NCBI GenBank assembly: GCA_047623825.1 | Contig: JBLHOS010000007.1 | Coordinates: 1-58,446 of the forward strand | Direction of reading: 5' to 3' | From: JBLHOS01 sp047623825 | GTDB lineage: Bacteria > Pseudomonadota > Alphaproteobacteria > Rhodobacterales > Rhodobacteraceae | DNA length: 58,446 nucleotides | In this document: in pieces, positions 27,008 through 35,635 of the stretch | How the letters are laid out: every line of letters starts with the position of its first letter | How positions within the stretch are numbered: position 1 is the stretch's first letter | Position numbers and translations under genes: made by a program | Notes under the pieces: generated by a model | What the model saw: only the letters and a program-made list of their open reading frames with translations | Told to the model about the DNA's origin: nothing | Databases searched by the model: none

Positions 27008-27040
27008 ATACACACTACGTACACACCCTGTACACACCCT
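27008..27040 (+). repeat. Three tandem 11-bp repeats GTACACACCCT
   Basis: GTACACACCCT occurs at 27019-27029 and again at 27030-27040, preceded by the diverged unit ATACACACTAC at 27008-27018. The period of one helical turn is typical of direct-repeat sites for response regulators, but no regulator is identified. It lies between pccB and the next small gene. Confidence 0.6.
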
Positions 27041-27127
27041 ATGCATACGCCGGGGTGCCTGTGGTGGCGATGTGCTTGCACTCGCAAGGGGTTTTGAAGG
27101 CAGTTTTTTAGAACAATGGGTCACGGA

Positions 27128-27478
27128 ATGAGTACAAAGGGCTGGTATATTACGCGAGACCACGATGTGGGCCTGACGCTGGCTCGCCAGCTGCCCCCGC
27201 GGTTTGATGTCTTTGCCGAGGCATTGTTTCCTGTCGTGGGTCGGCTACGATTGGCGACGCAAGTGCGACAGGATCTGTGGCGTATGCTGCAACAGGTGCG
27301 CGGCTTTACACCCGTGATCCGCGTTCAACAGGATGGAGATCAGCTGAGGCTAACCGCAGGTGGGCAAGTATCCGGGCGCGCCCCGAAAGACCAAATCGAA
27401 CGTCAAATTTCTGATCTATTGGCTTCACCCAGTCACCGTGCGCGGTGGGTTCGCAATGCAGGAGGCACCCATGGCTGA
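27128..27478 (+). CDS. Conserved hypothetical protein of the pcc region
   Basis: A 116-residue soluble protein starting MSTKGWYITRDHDVGLTLAR, with the conserved-looking block FDVFAEALFPVVGRLRLATQ and a basic C-terminus SHRARWVRN. I recognise it only as a Rhodobacterales protein that travels between pccB and pccA; function unknown. An alternative ATG lies 12 bases upstream (27116). Its stop overlaps the RidA start by eight bases, so the two are translationally coupled. Confidence 0.6.
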   Translation: MSTKGWYITRDHDVGLTLARQLPPRFDVFAEALFPVVGRLRLATQVRQDLWRMLQQVRGFTPVIRVQQDGDQLRLTAGGQVSGRAPKDQIERQISDLLASPSHRARWVRNAGGTHG

Positions 27479-27860
27479 ATTTCATATGATCCAAGGGGCT
27501 GCACGCCCTGTCGCTCCGTTTTCCCATGCGGTCGAAGCCGATGGCTGGGTTATTCTGACCGGGCAAATGCCCACTGATCCCAACGCGCCAGACGCGCCCC
27601 TACCAGACGGCATAAAGGCGCAGACGCATCAGGTGATGCGGAACCTGTCGCTGGTGTTGGAAGGCGTCGGATTGGATCTGAGCCATGTCGTGCAATGCCG
27701 GTGCTATCTGACCGAGTTTGAGCGCGATTACGCAGTGTTCAATGTGACCTATGCAAGCTACTTTCCGGCGGACCGCAGGCCCGCGCGCACTACGGTGGGT
27801 GTGACTGCATTGGCAGTCGGTGCCTTGGTGGAAATTGATATGGTGGCACGGCGCCCATGA
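27471..27860 (+). CDS. RidA/YjgF-family protein
   Basis: A 129-residue RidA-like protein (YjgF/YER057c/UK114 fold): PFSHAVEADGWVILTGQMP near residue 15, QVMRNLSLVLEG, and the C-terminal RPARTTVGVTALAVGALVEIDMVA with the conserved Arg that binds carboxylates in imine deaminases. Classic RidA hydrolyses reactive enamine/imines from PLP enzymes; sub-family members may have other substrates. GGAGG precedes ATG 27471. Coupled to the preceding gene and overlapping the next by four bases. Confidence 0.88.
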   Translation: MAEFHMIQGAARPVAPFSHAVEADGWVILTGQMPTDPNAPDAPLPDGIKAQTHQVMRNLSLVLEGVGLDLSHVVQCRCYLTEFERDYAVFNVTYASYFPADRRPARTTVGVTALAVGALVEIDMVARRP

Positions 27861-28243
27861 AGATGATCGCGATCCTGTTGAGCATGTTTCTGGCGGCCCC
27901 GGTTGGTGCGCAAGGCTTGCTGCTGCCTGCGGGGTATCAGGTCGATCTGATTGAAGTGATCATAGAGCCGCAACCGTATTCTGAGGAGATCTGGATGATC
28001 CTTCAAGTGGTTGCTCCGCGGTTGGCACAAGATGTAGATCCAGCGGCAGCGCAACTTGATATGGAACTGTTGTGCAACCTATGGGGAGCGCCCCGCGTGG
28101 CCGAAGCGGATACCGAAATTGATCAGATTGTCGTGCACTTGATGGACCATTTAGTCACTCGCGGTGAGCAAAACTCCGCTGCTACCCAATATTTCGCCAG
28201 TTTTTCGCTGCAGGATACAATCTGCATCTGGGAGGATTTTTGA
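27857..28243 (+). CDS. Secreted protein, DUF6497-like
   Basis: A 128-residue exported protein with signal peptide MKMIAILLSMFLAAPVGAQG and a mature domain containing two Cys (ELLCNLW and DTICIWEDF) that could form a disulfide. It resembles small Rhodobacteraceae periplasmic proteins catalogued as DUF6497; I am not certain of the family. The start overlaps the RidA stop (ATGA), so it belongs to the same operon. Confidence 0.6.
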   Translation: MKMIAILLSMFLAAPVGAQGLLLPAGYQVDLIEVIIEPQPYSEEIWMILQVVAPRLAQDVDPAAAQLDMELLCNLWGAPRVAEADTEIDQIVVHLMDHLVTRGEQNSAATQYFASFSLQDTICIWEDF

Positions 28244-28445
28244 TGTTACCACAAGATGTTGCGGAACTTTGTTCATGTGGACAAGTTCGTGATGCAGCCG
28301 TGCCACAAACAAAGGATTTGATCGAAAACATGTGTCGAAATCCCTTGGATCAGGGTATGGTCCGGCGAGGTCACCTCCAAGTGACCAACCCCAAGATTGT
28401 GCGTTTCCTATGTGGTGCGACGATCAAACAAAACAGGAGAGCAAG

Positions 28446-28589
28446 ATGTCTAAGAGCATTAAAGCCGTTCTTGCACTGGGTTTCGTACTCACTGCCGCTG
28501 CATGCGGCGGAGCGCCCCAGCAGGAAGAAATTATTATCGTTGAGCCGGCAGCAATCGTTCAAGAGCCGGTCTACAACAAGCTTAACTAA
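28446..28589 (+). CDS. Small lipoprotein
   Basis: A 47-residue lipoprotein precursor: MSKSIKAVLALGFVLTAAAC gives a signal peptide with lipobox LTAAAC, then GGAPQQEEIIIVEPAAIVQE. A strong ribosome-binding site CAGGAGAG precedes ATG 28446 and a strong hairpin follows the stop. Similar tiny lipoproteins occur next to pccA in Roseobacter genomes (from memory). Function unknown. Confidence 0.7.
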   Translation: MSKSIKAVLALGFVLTAAACGGAPQQEEIIIVEPAAIVQEPVYNKLN

Positions 28590-28597
28590 GACTAATT

Positions 28598-28629
28598 CGG
28601 GGTGGGCCCATCGGCCCGCCCCGCGTTTG
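28598..28629 (+). terminator. Stem-loop after the small lipoprotein gene
   Basis: CGGGGTGGGCC (28598-28608) pairs with GGCCCGCCCCG (28613-28623) around CATC, an 11-bp stem with one G-T pair, very stable. The following bases CGTTTGA give only a weak T-run, so termination may be partial. Confidence 0.7.
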
Positions 28630-28661
28630 ATCAGTTTGGCCCTGAAAATGGGGGCGGCGGC

Positions 28662-29033
28662 ATGATCAAGCACCGAGGATTTCCGGGCCGTCTGCCGGGA
28701 ACTGATTTCCAATTCACATTGCGACGCGACAACAATAAAGGGACCACCCCTTTGGTGGCGCGCGAACGTTTCGCCGATCGAAGAGCGGCTGACAAACGTG
28801 CTGACTCCGCGTTCTTTGCGGCCTTATGGCTGCATTTTGGCGATGAGCCGTTTGAGCGGGGAAATCTAGACGCGGGGCGTCTAAATTGGTTGTTGGGTCG
28901 CGAGGTTACCCCCGCCGAAGATCCGTTCGATCCGCAAAGCTATGATGCCTTGTTGCGGATCGACATGCGCCGCGCGCAAGTTACGTTTCCCGACGCGTTT
29001 GATGGCACCAATATTTGGGAAAGATCGGCATGA
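28662..29033 (+). CDS. Conserved hypothetical protein
   Basis: A 123-residue soluble, basic protein beginning MIKHRGFPGRLPGTDF, with TTPLVARERFADRRAADKRA, DSAFFAALWLHFGDEPFERG and LLGREVTPAEDPFDPQSYDA. I do not recognise a characterised family. ATG 28662 is chosen since the upstream frame covers the terminator hairpin. Located between two small lipoprotein genes in the pcc region. Confidence 0.55.
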   Translation: MIKHRGFPGRLPGTDFQFTLRRDNNKGTTPLVARERFADRRAADKRADSAFFAALWLHFGDEPFERGNLDAGRLNWLLGREVTPAEDPFDPQSYDALLRIDMRRAQVTFPDAFDGTNIWERSA

Positions 29034-29200
29034 TGTTGCCTAGGCTTTTCCAATTTGCGCAGATTTCTGCGCGAAGGAATATTGCAAAGCATCAGGGGTT
29101 TAGCCAGATCAAAGAGCGTGCAAATCTGCGCTTATCGACCCTTCTCCCCAGTTGTTTCCGGGTCGACCTTAGTAAGGCGTATTACCCATCCCCTTCACAG

Positions 29201-29234
29201 CGGCCTACCAATTCATTAGGCGGGCCGTCTTTTT
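29201..29234 (+). terminator. Rho-independent terminator before the second lipoprotein gene
   Basis: CGGCC(TA) at 29201-29207 pairs with (TA)GG...GGCCG ending at 29227, followed by TCTTTTT. The stem has an internal mismatch. A TATAAT hexamer follows at 29240-29245 and could be the -10 of the next gene. Confidence 0.6.
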
Positions 29235-29239
29235 ATGAA

Positions 29240-29245
29240 TATAAT
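29240..29245 (+). promoter_or_regulatory. Consensus -10 box TATAAT
   Basis: A perfect TATAAT lies 48 bases before the start of the small lipoprotein gene at 29293, just after a terminator. The -35 would overlap the terminator hairpin and is not a good match, so this is tentative. Confidence 0.45.
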
Positions 29246-29292
29246 ACGTCGGGGCCACAGTTTGTTTGGGGCATATCGACAGGAGAAGAAAC

Positions 29293-29493
29293 ATGCTTAA
29301 AAAATCTAAATTGGCAGCAATCCTTGCTGGGATCTTGGCATTGTCAGCGTGCAACGCGTCTGACCTTGAGCGTGCAGGCGTCGGTGCGGCCGTCGGTGGC
29401 GTCGGTGCCGCAGTGCTGGGCGGTAGTGTTGCAACGGGCATTATCGTTGGTGGCGCCGCGGGCGCACTGTGCGATGACGTTAACCTCTGCTGA
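29293..29493 (+). CDS. Small Gly/Ala-rich lipoprotein
   Basis: A 66-residue lipoprotein precursor: signal peptide MLKKSKLAAILAGILALSAC with lipobox LSAC, then NASDLERAGVGAAVGG and a hydrophobic Gly/Ala helix resembling glycine-zipper outer-membrane lipoproteins (GTGIIVGGAAGALC-type). It ends CDDVNLC. ACAGGAG precedes the ATG. It is followed by a strong terminator, so it is probably transcribed alone. Function unknown; glycine-zipper proteins often sit in the envelope. Confidence 0.7.
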   Translation: MLKKSKLAAILAGILALSACNASDLERAGVGAAVGGVGAAVLGGSVATGIIVGGAAGALCDDVNLC

Positions 29494-29530
29494 TCGACCG
29501 GTAAAACATAACCTATCCTATTCAGATATA

Positions 29531-29579
29531 AAGTCAGGCCACCGGGGTGAATATGCCGGTGGCCTGACTTTGGTTTTTT
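29531..29579 (+). terminator. Strong Rho-independent terminator
   Basis: AAGTCAGGCCACCGG (29531-29545) and CCGGTGGCCTGACTT (29556-29570) form a perfect 15-bp stem with a 10-base loop, followed by TGGTTTTTT. It ends the small lipoprotein transcript and isolates pccA. Confidence 0.92.
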
Positions 29580-29774
29580 CTATTGGTCGCCGGGGCTGCA
29601 CCGAGCACCGTCTGCACCGCAGGCGCAGGACCACCACAAGACCGATTGATATGGCTGGCACCAGCGCACTATCAAGTCGTTATAAACCAATGAAAAACCT
29701 CATTCCGGGGCTGCATGCCTACCGTCAGAATTGGGCATGTGCCGCCAGCCCCGCCCCAAGCGGAAGGATCAGAC

Positions 29775-31775
29775 ATGTTTGATAAAATACTGATTGCAAA
29801 CCGGGGCGAAATTGCCTGCAGGGTGATCAAATCGGCGCGTAAGATGGGGATCAAGACGGTTGCGATCTATTCGGATGCGGACCGCAACGCCCTGCATGTA
29901 AAAATGGCGGATGAGGCGGTTCGGATCGGGCCCGCGCCTGCCAATGAGTCCTACATCGTCATCGACAGAGTGATGGAGGCCGTTCGCCAGACTGGCGCGC
30001 AGGCAGTTCATCCAGGATATGGCTTTTTGTCTGAGAACCCAAAATTTGCCATGGCGCTAGCCGCCGAAGGTGTCGCCTTTGTCGGCCCCCCGGTTGGTGC
30101 GATCGAAAAGATGGGCGATAAGATTACCTCAAAGAAAATCGCGCAGGAGGCCGGTGTCAGCACCGTTCCAGGCTATATGGGCCTGATTGAGGACGCAGAT
30201 GATGCCGTGAAAATCTCCAACCAGGTTGGATATCCGGTCATGATCAAGGCTAGCGCGGGCGGCGGTGGCAAAGGCATGCGAATTGCATGGACCGATCAAG
30301 AGGCCCGCGAGGGCTTCCAAAGCTCTAAAAATGAGGCGGCTAATAGCTTTGGTGACGATCGCATCTTTATAGAAAAATTTGTGACACAGCCGCGCCACAT
30401 TGAGATCCAAGTGCTGGCGGACAGCCACGGAAATTGCATCTATCTGGGGGAGCGTGAATGCTCAATCCAGCGACGCAATCAAAAGGTCATTGAGGAGGCG
30501 CCGTCACCGTTTCTGGATGAGGCGACCCGCAAATCCATGGGGGAGCAGGCCTGTTCGCTGGCCTTGGCTGTTGGGTATGCCAGTGCTGGTACGGTTGAGT
30601 TCATTGTCGACGGCAACCGGAACTTCTTCTTCCTTGAGATGAATACAAGATTGCAGGTTGAGCATCCGGTAACGGAGCTGATTACCGGCGTTGATCTGGT
30701 CGAACAGATGATCCGGGTTGCTAATGGTGAGGCGCTGTCGATCACTCAGGATGACGTCAAACTGAATGGTTGGGCAATGGAAAGCCGGCTTTATGCAGAA
30801 GATCCTTATCGCGGTTTCTTGCCCTCTATCGGGCGGTTGACCCGCTACCGTCCACCAGCCGAGCGTGCTGAGGCAGAGATCGCTGTGCGCAATGACACCG
30901 GCGTCTATGAGGGCGGTGAGATCAGCGTATTTTACGATCCTATGATCGCCAAGCTGTGCACCTGGGCTCCAACGCGGTTAGCTGCGATTGAGGCGATGCG
31001 CGACGCGCTGGACGGGTTCGAAGTTGAAGGGATCGGGCACAACCTGCCGTTTTTGGCCGCCGTCATGGACCATCCAAAATTTGTGTCGGGCAACATCACG
31101 ACCGCCTTTATCGAAGAGGAATACCCCGAAGGATTCGAAGGGGTTAACCCAGATGATGCAACTTTGCAGCGATTGGCTGCGGTCGCGGCCCACATGAAAA
31201 TGCTGAATGAGGCGCGGGCGGTACAGATCAGTGGTGCGATGCCCAATCATAAACGCCGGGTTGAACCTGATTGGATCGTCAAGATCGGTTCGACCAGTAT
31301 CCCCGTGCATATCGAAGAGACTGGGGCGTCTACCGAGGTGACATTCAGCGACGGTACCCATTTTCAGGTGGTATCAAACTGGACCCTTGGGGATAGGCTG
31401 TTTGAGGGCACGGTGGGCGATGCGCCGATGATTGTGAAAACTGAATTTGTACGTGGTGGGACACGGTTGCGGTATCGCGGCGCGGATCTAAAAGTTGTGG
31501 TGCAAACCCCACGTCAGGCAGAATTAGCGCTGTTGATGCCCAAGAAGATGCCGCCCGATACCTCTAAATTGCTGCTATGCCCAATGCCCGGCCTTGTTGT
31601 GAAGGTCGACGTTACCGTCGGTGACGAGGTTCAGGACGGGCAGGCGCTGTGCACTGTTGAAGCCATGAAGATGGAAAACATCCTGCGTGCAGAGCGCAGC
31701 GGCGTTGTGTCTAAGGTCAACGCGTCGGCGGGTGATATCCTAGCGGTTGATGAAGTCATCATGGAATTCGAATGA
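29775..31775 (+). CDS. pccA: Propionyl-CoA carboxylase alpha subunit
   Basis: A 666-residue biotin enzyme. Domains in order: biotin carboxylase (ILIANRGEIACRVI at the start, ATP-grasp loop KASAGGGGKGMR near residue 165, EMNTRLQVEHPVTE near 290), the PccA-specific BT linker, and a C-terminal biotin carboxyl carrier domain with the biotinylated Lys in EAMKMEN near residue 632. It carboxylates biotin and hands CO2 to PccB. ATG 29775 matches the family start (MFDKILIANRGE). A stem-loop follows the gene. Confidence 0.96.
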   Translation: MFDKILIANRGEIACRVIKSARKMGIKTVAIYSDADRNALHVKMADEAVRIGPAPANESYIVIDRVMEAVRQTGAQAVHPGYGFLSENPKFAMALAAEGVAFVGPPVGAIEKMGDKITSKKIAQEAGVSTVPGYMGLIEDADDAVKISNQVGYPVMIKASAGGGGKGMRIAWTDQEAREGFQSSKNEAANSFGDDRIFIEKFVTQPRHIEIQVLADSHGNCIYLGERECSIQRRNQKVIEEAPSPFLDEATRKSMGEQACSLALAVGYASAGTVEFIVDGNRNFFFLEMNTRLQVEHPVTELITGVDLVEQMIRVANGEALSITQDDVKLNGWAMESRLYAEDPYRGFLPSIGRLTRYRPPAERAEAEIAVRNDTGVYEGGEISVFYDPMIAKLCTWAPTRLAAIEAMRDALDGFEVEGIGHNLPFLAAVMDHPKFVSGNITTAFIEEEYPEGFEGVNPDDATLQRLAAVAAHMKMLNEARAVQISGAMPNHKRRVEPDWIVKIGSTSIPVHIEETGASTEVTFSDGTHFQVVSNWTLGDRLFEGTVGDAPMIVKTEFVRGGTRLRYRGADLKVVVQTPRQAELALLMPKKMPPDTSKLLLCPMPGLVVKVDVTVGDEVQDGQALCTVEAMKMENILRAERSGVVSKVNASAGDILAVDEVIMEFE

Positions 31776-31805
31776 GATGAAGGTCTTTGGCCCGACATCA
31801 ACCGC

Positions 31806-31831
31806 TAACAGCTCGGGCGCATCCGAGCTGT
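31806..31831. terminator. Bidirectional hairpin between pccA and the DUF4174 gene
   Basis: AACAGCTCGG (31806-31815) and CCGAGCTGTT (31822-31831) form a perfect 10-bp stem with a 6-base loop between convergent genes. T-runs are weak on both sides. Confidence 0.65.
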
Positions 31832-31883
31832 TGTGTGGCAGTTTCTGGCTACCCAATTTGAGGCTGCGCGAGTGTGGGTCAGT

Positions 31884-32354
31884 CTATTCGGCGCGACGTA
31901 TCTCTTCGATCCGCAGAGGCATGTTGTCGATGCCGCGGATGATCTCGCGCACATCACGCGGTGACGGGCGACGTAGCCCAACTGAGCCGTCCTTGCCGAT
32001 TAGGACCAATCCAAACCCACGCGGCCGCAGGTTTAGCCGGATTTCAGACCGCGCAGCGGGATCGGCGTCGACAATGATTACTACATCGCGGTCCAACAAG
32101 GGTTGGGGACGATCGGCCAGCAGTCTCAGCTGTTCTTGGAACCGCGGATCCGCGGGTGTGTCGGCAAAAACAACTATGAGCATTGAGGCCCATAGAAAAT
32201 CGTCAATATTCAATCCAGCGGCATCCAGTGGCACAAGGGCCGCAACGCCATCAACGGCGTCTGTCGCGGTCAATGTTTGTGCTGCAACGACGTCTTGCGC
32301 GGCACTTGGAAGTCCAAGAATTAGTGAAAAAACAAGGGCTAGGGTTGTTCGCAT
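31884..32354 (-). CDS. Secreted DUF4174 protein
   Basis: A 156-residue exported protein: signal peptide MRTTLALVFSLILGLPSAAQ, then a thioredoxin-like DUF4174 domain (MLIVVFADTPADPRFQEQLR; VIIVDADP; GFGLVLIGKDGSVGLRRPSP). DUF4174 domains have the thioredoxin fold without a clear CxxC, and none is seen here. Role unknown. Convergent with pccA. Confidence 0.75.
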   Translation of the reverse strand: MRTTLALVFSLILGLPSAAQDVVAAQTLTATDAVDGVAALVPLDAAGLNIDDFLWASMLIVVFADTPADPRFQEQLRLLADRPQPLLDRDVVIIVDADPAARSEIRLNLRPRGFGLVLIGKDGSVGLRRPSPRDVREIIRGIDNMPLRIEEIRRAE

Positions 32355-32518
32355 CTGTCCTCCATGTATCGAAGATATAGGGGCTGCCGGGCAGAAAGCG
32401 AAGGGTTTTGCTCTCGGAAATCACTGTTTGGCCAATTGGGACGAAATTTACATCATATTCAACGCTTTGACAGAGAACTTAGGGCCACTGGGCCCGCGGT
32501 TTGGGAGGCTTGGCTGAT

Positions 32519-33442
32519 ATGGACGTTATTTTGCATGTTGGCGGGCACCGGACCGCAACCACCACGTTACAGCGGGTTTTGTCCAAGAATAACGGTGCAA
32601 TGCAGGCTGATCGTATAGCCTATTGGGGTCCCAAACGGACCCGCAGCGCCCTGTTTTTAGGGCTTTTAGACAATACCGATCTGGCAATGCCGGCGTCGGG
32701 GTGCAGAACAGATCAGGCGGCCGACCAGATCGCGTTGGAGATTGCGACGCTGCGGTCTGAAGGCCATCTTTCTTTGCTTATCAGCGAAGAGAACATGTTG
32801 GGGGGCTTGCGCCATAATCTGCATCAAAGGCTGCTTTACCCGCAGGCTGAGATACGGATGTTGCGGCTGCGTACGGCCTTTGCATCCCAAGTTTCAAAGA
32901 TCGCAATCGCGATCCGGTGTTATGACCATTATTGGGCCTCAAGCTTGGGGTTTGGTTTGTCGCGCGGCGGTCCTGCCCCAACCCCACAGGTCATCGACGA
33001 GTTGGCAGCACAGCCTAGGCGTTGGCGCGATGTGATTAAGGCCTGCAAGATGGCGTTCCCTGAAAGTGAGCTGCTAGTTTGGAGCTATGAGGCGATGGCA
33101 GCTCGGCCTGACATCCAGATCACAGAAATGATCGGACGAAAAACTTCAATCGCGTACAATTCAGAATGGTACAATACCGGGCCGAAGCCCAATTCGCTGA
33201 ATGAGGTTTTGATCGACCGGGGTGATGCACCTCAGCTGATCGACGCAAGACAAACGCGGTTTATGCCCTTTAGCCCGTATCAACGCGCCCAATTGCGTGC
33301 CCATTATACCGACGATTTAATCTGGCTGCGCGGTGGTGCAGACGGGATCGCTCGGTTCATCGAGATGCCCGCTCAAGACGGGCCTGCGACCGGACAAGGA
33401 AGAGGACGTTCAGATGAGCGATACACCAGACATTTGGCGTAA
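32519..33442 (+). CDS. Sulfotransferase-like P-loop protein
   Basis: A 307-residue protein starting MDVILHVGGHRTATTTLQRV, which matches the PAPS-binding loop of sulfotransferase-like proteins (family pattern H.G..KTGTT..Q). Further features are LLISEENMLGG near residue 80 and ELLVWSYEAM near 190, similar to the second PAPS-contact region. The substrate is unknown. GGGAGG lies upstream of ATG 32519. Its 3' end overlaps the mcm start by 29 bases, so it is co-transcribed with and partly coupled to mcm, an association I recall from other Roseobacter genomes but with no explained role. Confidence 0.68.
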   Translation: MDVILHVGGHRTATTTLQRVLSKNNGAMQADRIAYWGPKRTRSALFLGLLDNTDLAMPASGCRTDQAADQIALEIATLRSEGHLSLLISEENMLGGLRHNLHQRLLYPQAEIRMLRLRTAFASQVSKIAIAIRCYDHYWASSLGFGLSRGGPAPTPQVIDELAAQPRRWRDVIKACKMAFPESELLVWSYEAMAARPDIQITEMIGRKTSIAYNSEWYNTGPKPNSLNEVLIDRGDAPQLIDARQTRFMPFSPYQRAQLRAHYTDDLIWLRGGADGIARFIEMPAQDGPATGQGRGRSDERYTRHLA

Positions 33443-35546
33443 GCTGGCGGAGCAAGAACTGCGCGGCCGCCCAGTTGAGGATCTGACCTGGAACACGCTG
33501 GAAGGCATCCCAGTGCAACCGCTGTACACGCAGGCCGATCTAGAGGGGCTGGACCATCTGAATTCGGTTCCCGGGCAGGCACCGTACACACGTGGCGTCA
33601 AGGCCACGATGTATGCAGGCAGGCCGTGGACGATCCGGCAATATGCCGGGTTCTCAACAGCTGAGGAAAGCAACGCGTTCTACCGCAAGGCGCTGGCCGC
33701 CGGACAGCAGGGCGTCAGCGTTGCCTTCGATCTTGCGACGCACCGCGGCTATGACAGCGACCATCCCCGGGTTGAGGGGGACGTTGGCAAGGCTGGCGTC
33801 GCAATCGACAGTGTTGAGGATATGAAGATCCTGTTTGACGCAATCCCGCTGGACAAGGTGTCGGTGTCGATGACGATGAACGGCGCTGTGATCCCGATCT
33901 TGGCCAGTTTCATCGTGACTGGTGAGGAGCAGGGTCATGACCGCACCGTGCTGTCGGGCACAATTCAAAATGATATTCTGAAGGAATTCATGGTGCGTAA
34001 CACCTATGTCTATCCGCCCGAACCGTCGATGCGGATCATCGCGGATATCATAGAATACACGTCAGCTGAGATGCCCAAATTCAATTCGATCTCGATTTCG
34101 GGTTATCACATGCAAGAGGCTGGGGCTAATCTTGTACAAGAGTTAGCCTTCACACTGGCAGATGGCCGTGAATATGTCCGTGCGGCGATCGCGCGTGGCA
34201 TGGATGTGGATGCGTTTGCCGGGCGGCTAAGCTTTTTCTTTGCCATTGGTATGAACTTCTTCATGGAGGCTGCTAAACTACGTGCGGCGCGCCTGTTGTG
34301 GTATCGCATCATGTCTGAGTTTGAACCGAAGAACCCGAAATCTAGCATGCTGCGGACCCATTGCCAGACCTCTGGCGTGTCGCTGCAAGCGCAGGACCCC
34401 TACAACAATGTTGTGCGCACAGCCTATGAGGCGCTGGCCGCCGTTCTGGGCGGCACGCAATCGCTGCACACCAATGCACTGGATGAGGCCATTGCCTTAC
34501 CGACCGAATTTGCGGCCCGGATCGCGCGTAATACCCAGTTGATATTGCAAGAAGAAACCGGTGTAACCAATGTGGTCGATCCGCTTGCAGGCTCTTACTA
34601 CGTCGAAAAGCTGACTGCTGATCTGGCGGCTGAGGCATGGAAGTTGATCGAAGAGGTCGAAGAGATCGGGGGTATGACCAAGGCAGTTGCGACTGGCATG
34701 CCGAAACTGCGGATTGAGGAGTCAGCGGCACAACGTCAGGCAAAAATTGACCGCGGCGAAGAGGTGATCGTCGGCGTCAACAAATACCGTCTGACTAAAG
34801 AAGACCCGATCGATATTCTGAACATCGACAATGATGCGGTCCGTACCTCACAGATCGCGCGATTGGACAAGATCCGCGCCAGCCGCGATGAGGCAGCGTG
34901 CACATCCGCGCTGGACGCGATGCGCCGGATCGCAGCCGAGGGAGGCAATCTATTGGAGGCGGCCGTAGTGGCCGCACGGGCGCGCGCAACTGTGGGAGAG
35001 ATGAGCATGGCGATGGAAGACGTGTTTGGACGTCACCGCGCCGAGGTCAAAATTTTGGCTGGTGTCTACGGTGCGGCCTATGAGGGCGACGAAGGGTTCG
35101 CAGCTATTCAGGCTGATGTTGAGGCCTTTGCCGAGCAAGAGGGCAGACGCCCGCGTATGCTGGTGGTCAAAATGGGTCAGGATGGTCATGACCGGGGCGC
35201 AAAAGTTATTGCGACCGCCTTTGCCGATATCGGATTTGATGTTGATGTTGGCCCATTGTTCCAGACCCCGGCCGAGGCCGCACAAGATGCCATCGACAAT
35301 GATGTGCATGTGATTGGGATCTCCTCACAGGCAGCCGGGCATAAAACTCTGGCACCAAAACTGGTTGAGGCGCTGCACGCCCAAGGCGCAGGTGAGATCT
35401 TGGTGATTTGCGGCGGGGTGATCCCACAGCAGGATTACCAGTTCCTGTATGACCGGGGCGTTAAGGCAATCTTTGGTCCCGGAACCAATATCCCCGAGGC
35501 CGCAAAGGACATTCTGAGCCTGATCCGCGCCGCCCATCGCGAGTAA
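33414..35546 (+). CDS. mcm: Methylmalonyl-CoA mutase
   Basis: A 710-residue adenosylcobalamin-dependent mutase with the catalytic barrel (YAGRPWTIRQYAGFSTAEES, SVSMTMNGAV, RTHCQTSGVSLQAQDPYNN) and the C-terminal B12-binding domain carrying the DxHxxG base-off motif in GQDGHDRGAKVI near residue 590. It converts methylmalonyl-CoA to succinyl-CoA, completing propionate use after PccAB. ATG 33414 has AGGA about 15 bases upstream, inside the preceding gene. Cobalamin synthesis genes cobS and cobT occur later in the window. Confidence 0.96.
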   Translation: MSDTPDIWRKLAEQELRGRPVEDLTWNTLEGIPVQPLYTQADLEGLDHLNSVPGQAPYTRGVKATMYAGRPWTIRQYAGFSTAEESNAFYRKALAAGQQGVSVAFDLATHRGYDSDHPRVEGDVGKAGVAIDSVEDMKILFDAIPLDKVSVSMTMNGAVIPILASFIVTGEEQGHDRTVLSGTIQNDILKEFMVRNTYVYPPEPSMRIIADIIEYTSAEMPKFNSISISGYHMQEAGANLVQELAFTLADGREYVRAAIARGMDVDAFAGRLSFFFAIGMNFFMEAAKLRAARLLWYRIMSEFEPKNPKSSMLRTHCQTSGVSLQAQDPYNNVVRTAYEALAAVLGGTQSLHTNALDEAIALPTEFAARIARNTQLILQEETGVTNVVDPLAGSYYVEKLTADLAAEAWKLIEEVEEIGGMTKAVATGMPKLRIEESAAQRQAKIDRGEEVIVGVNKYRLTKEDPIDILNIDNDAVRTSQIARLDKIRASRDEAACTSALDAMRRIAAEGGNLLEAAVVAARARATVGEMSMAMEDVFGRHRAEVKILAGVYGAAYEGDEGFAAIQADVEAFAEQEGRRPRMLVVKMGQDGHDRGAKVIATAFADIGFDVDVGPLFQTPAEAAQDAIDNDVHVIGISSQAAGHKTLAPKLVEALHAQGAGEILVICGGVIPQQDYQFLYDRGVKAIFGPGTNIPEAAKDILSLIRAAHRE

Positions 35547-35559
35547 TCGGGGCGGCGAG

Positions 35560-35601
35560 ATTCCCGCATCGATTCATCTCGTTACTTGAATCAGCGGGAA
35601 T
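35560..35601 (+). terminator. Compound stem-loop after mcm
   Basis: ATTCCCGC (35560-35567) pairs with GCGGGAAT (35594-35601), and inside it GATTCA (35571-35576) pairs with TGAATC (35587-35592). No U-tract follows. It probably acts as mRNA end structure. Confidence 0.6.
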
Positions 35602-35635
35602 TCTGACGCATCACATATGGGCAGGAGGTTCGCAT

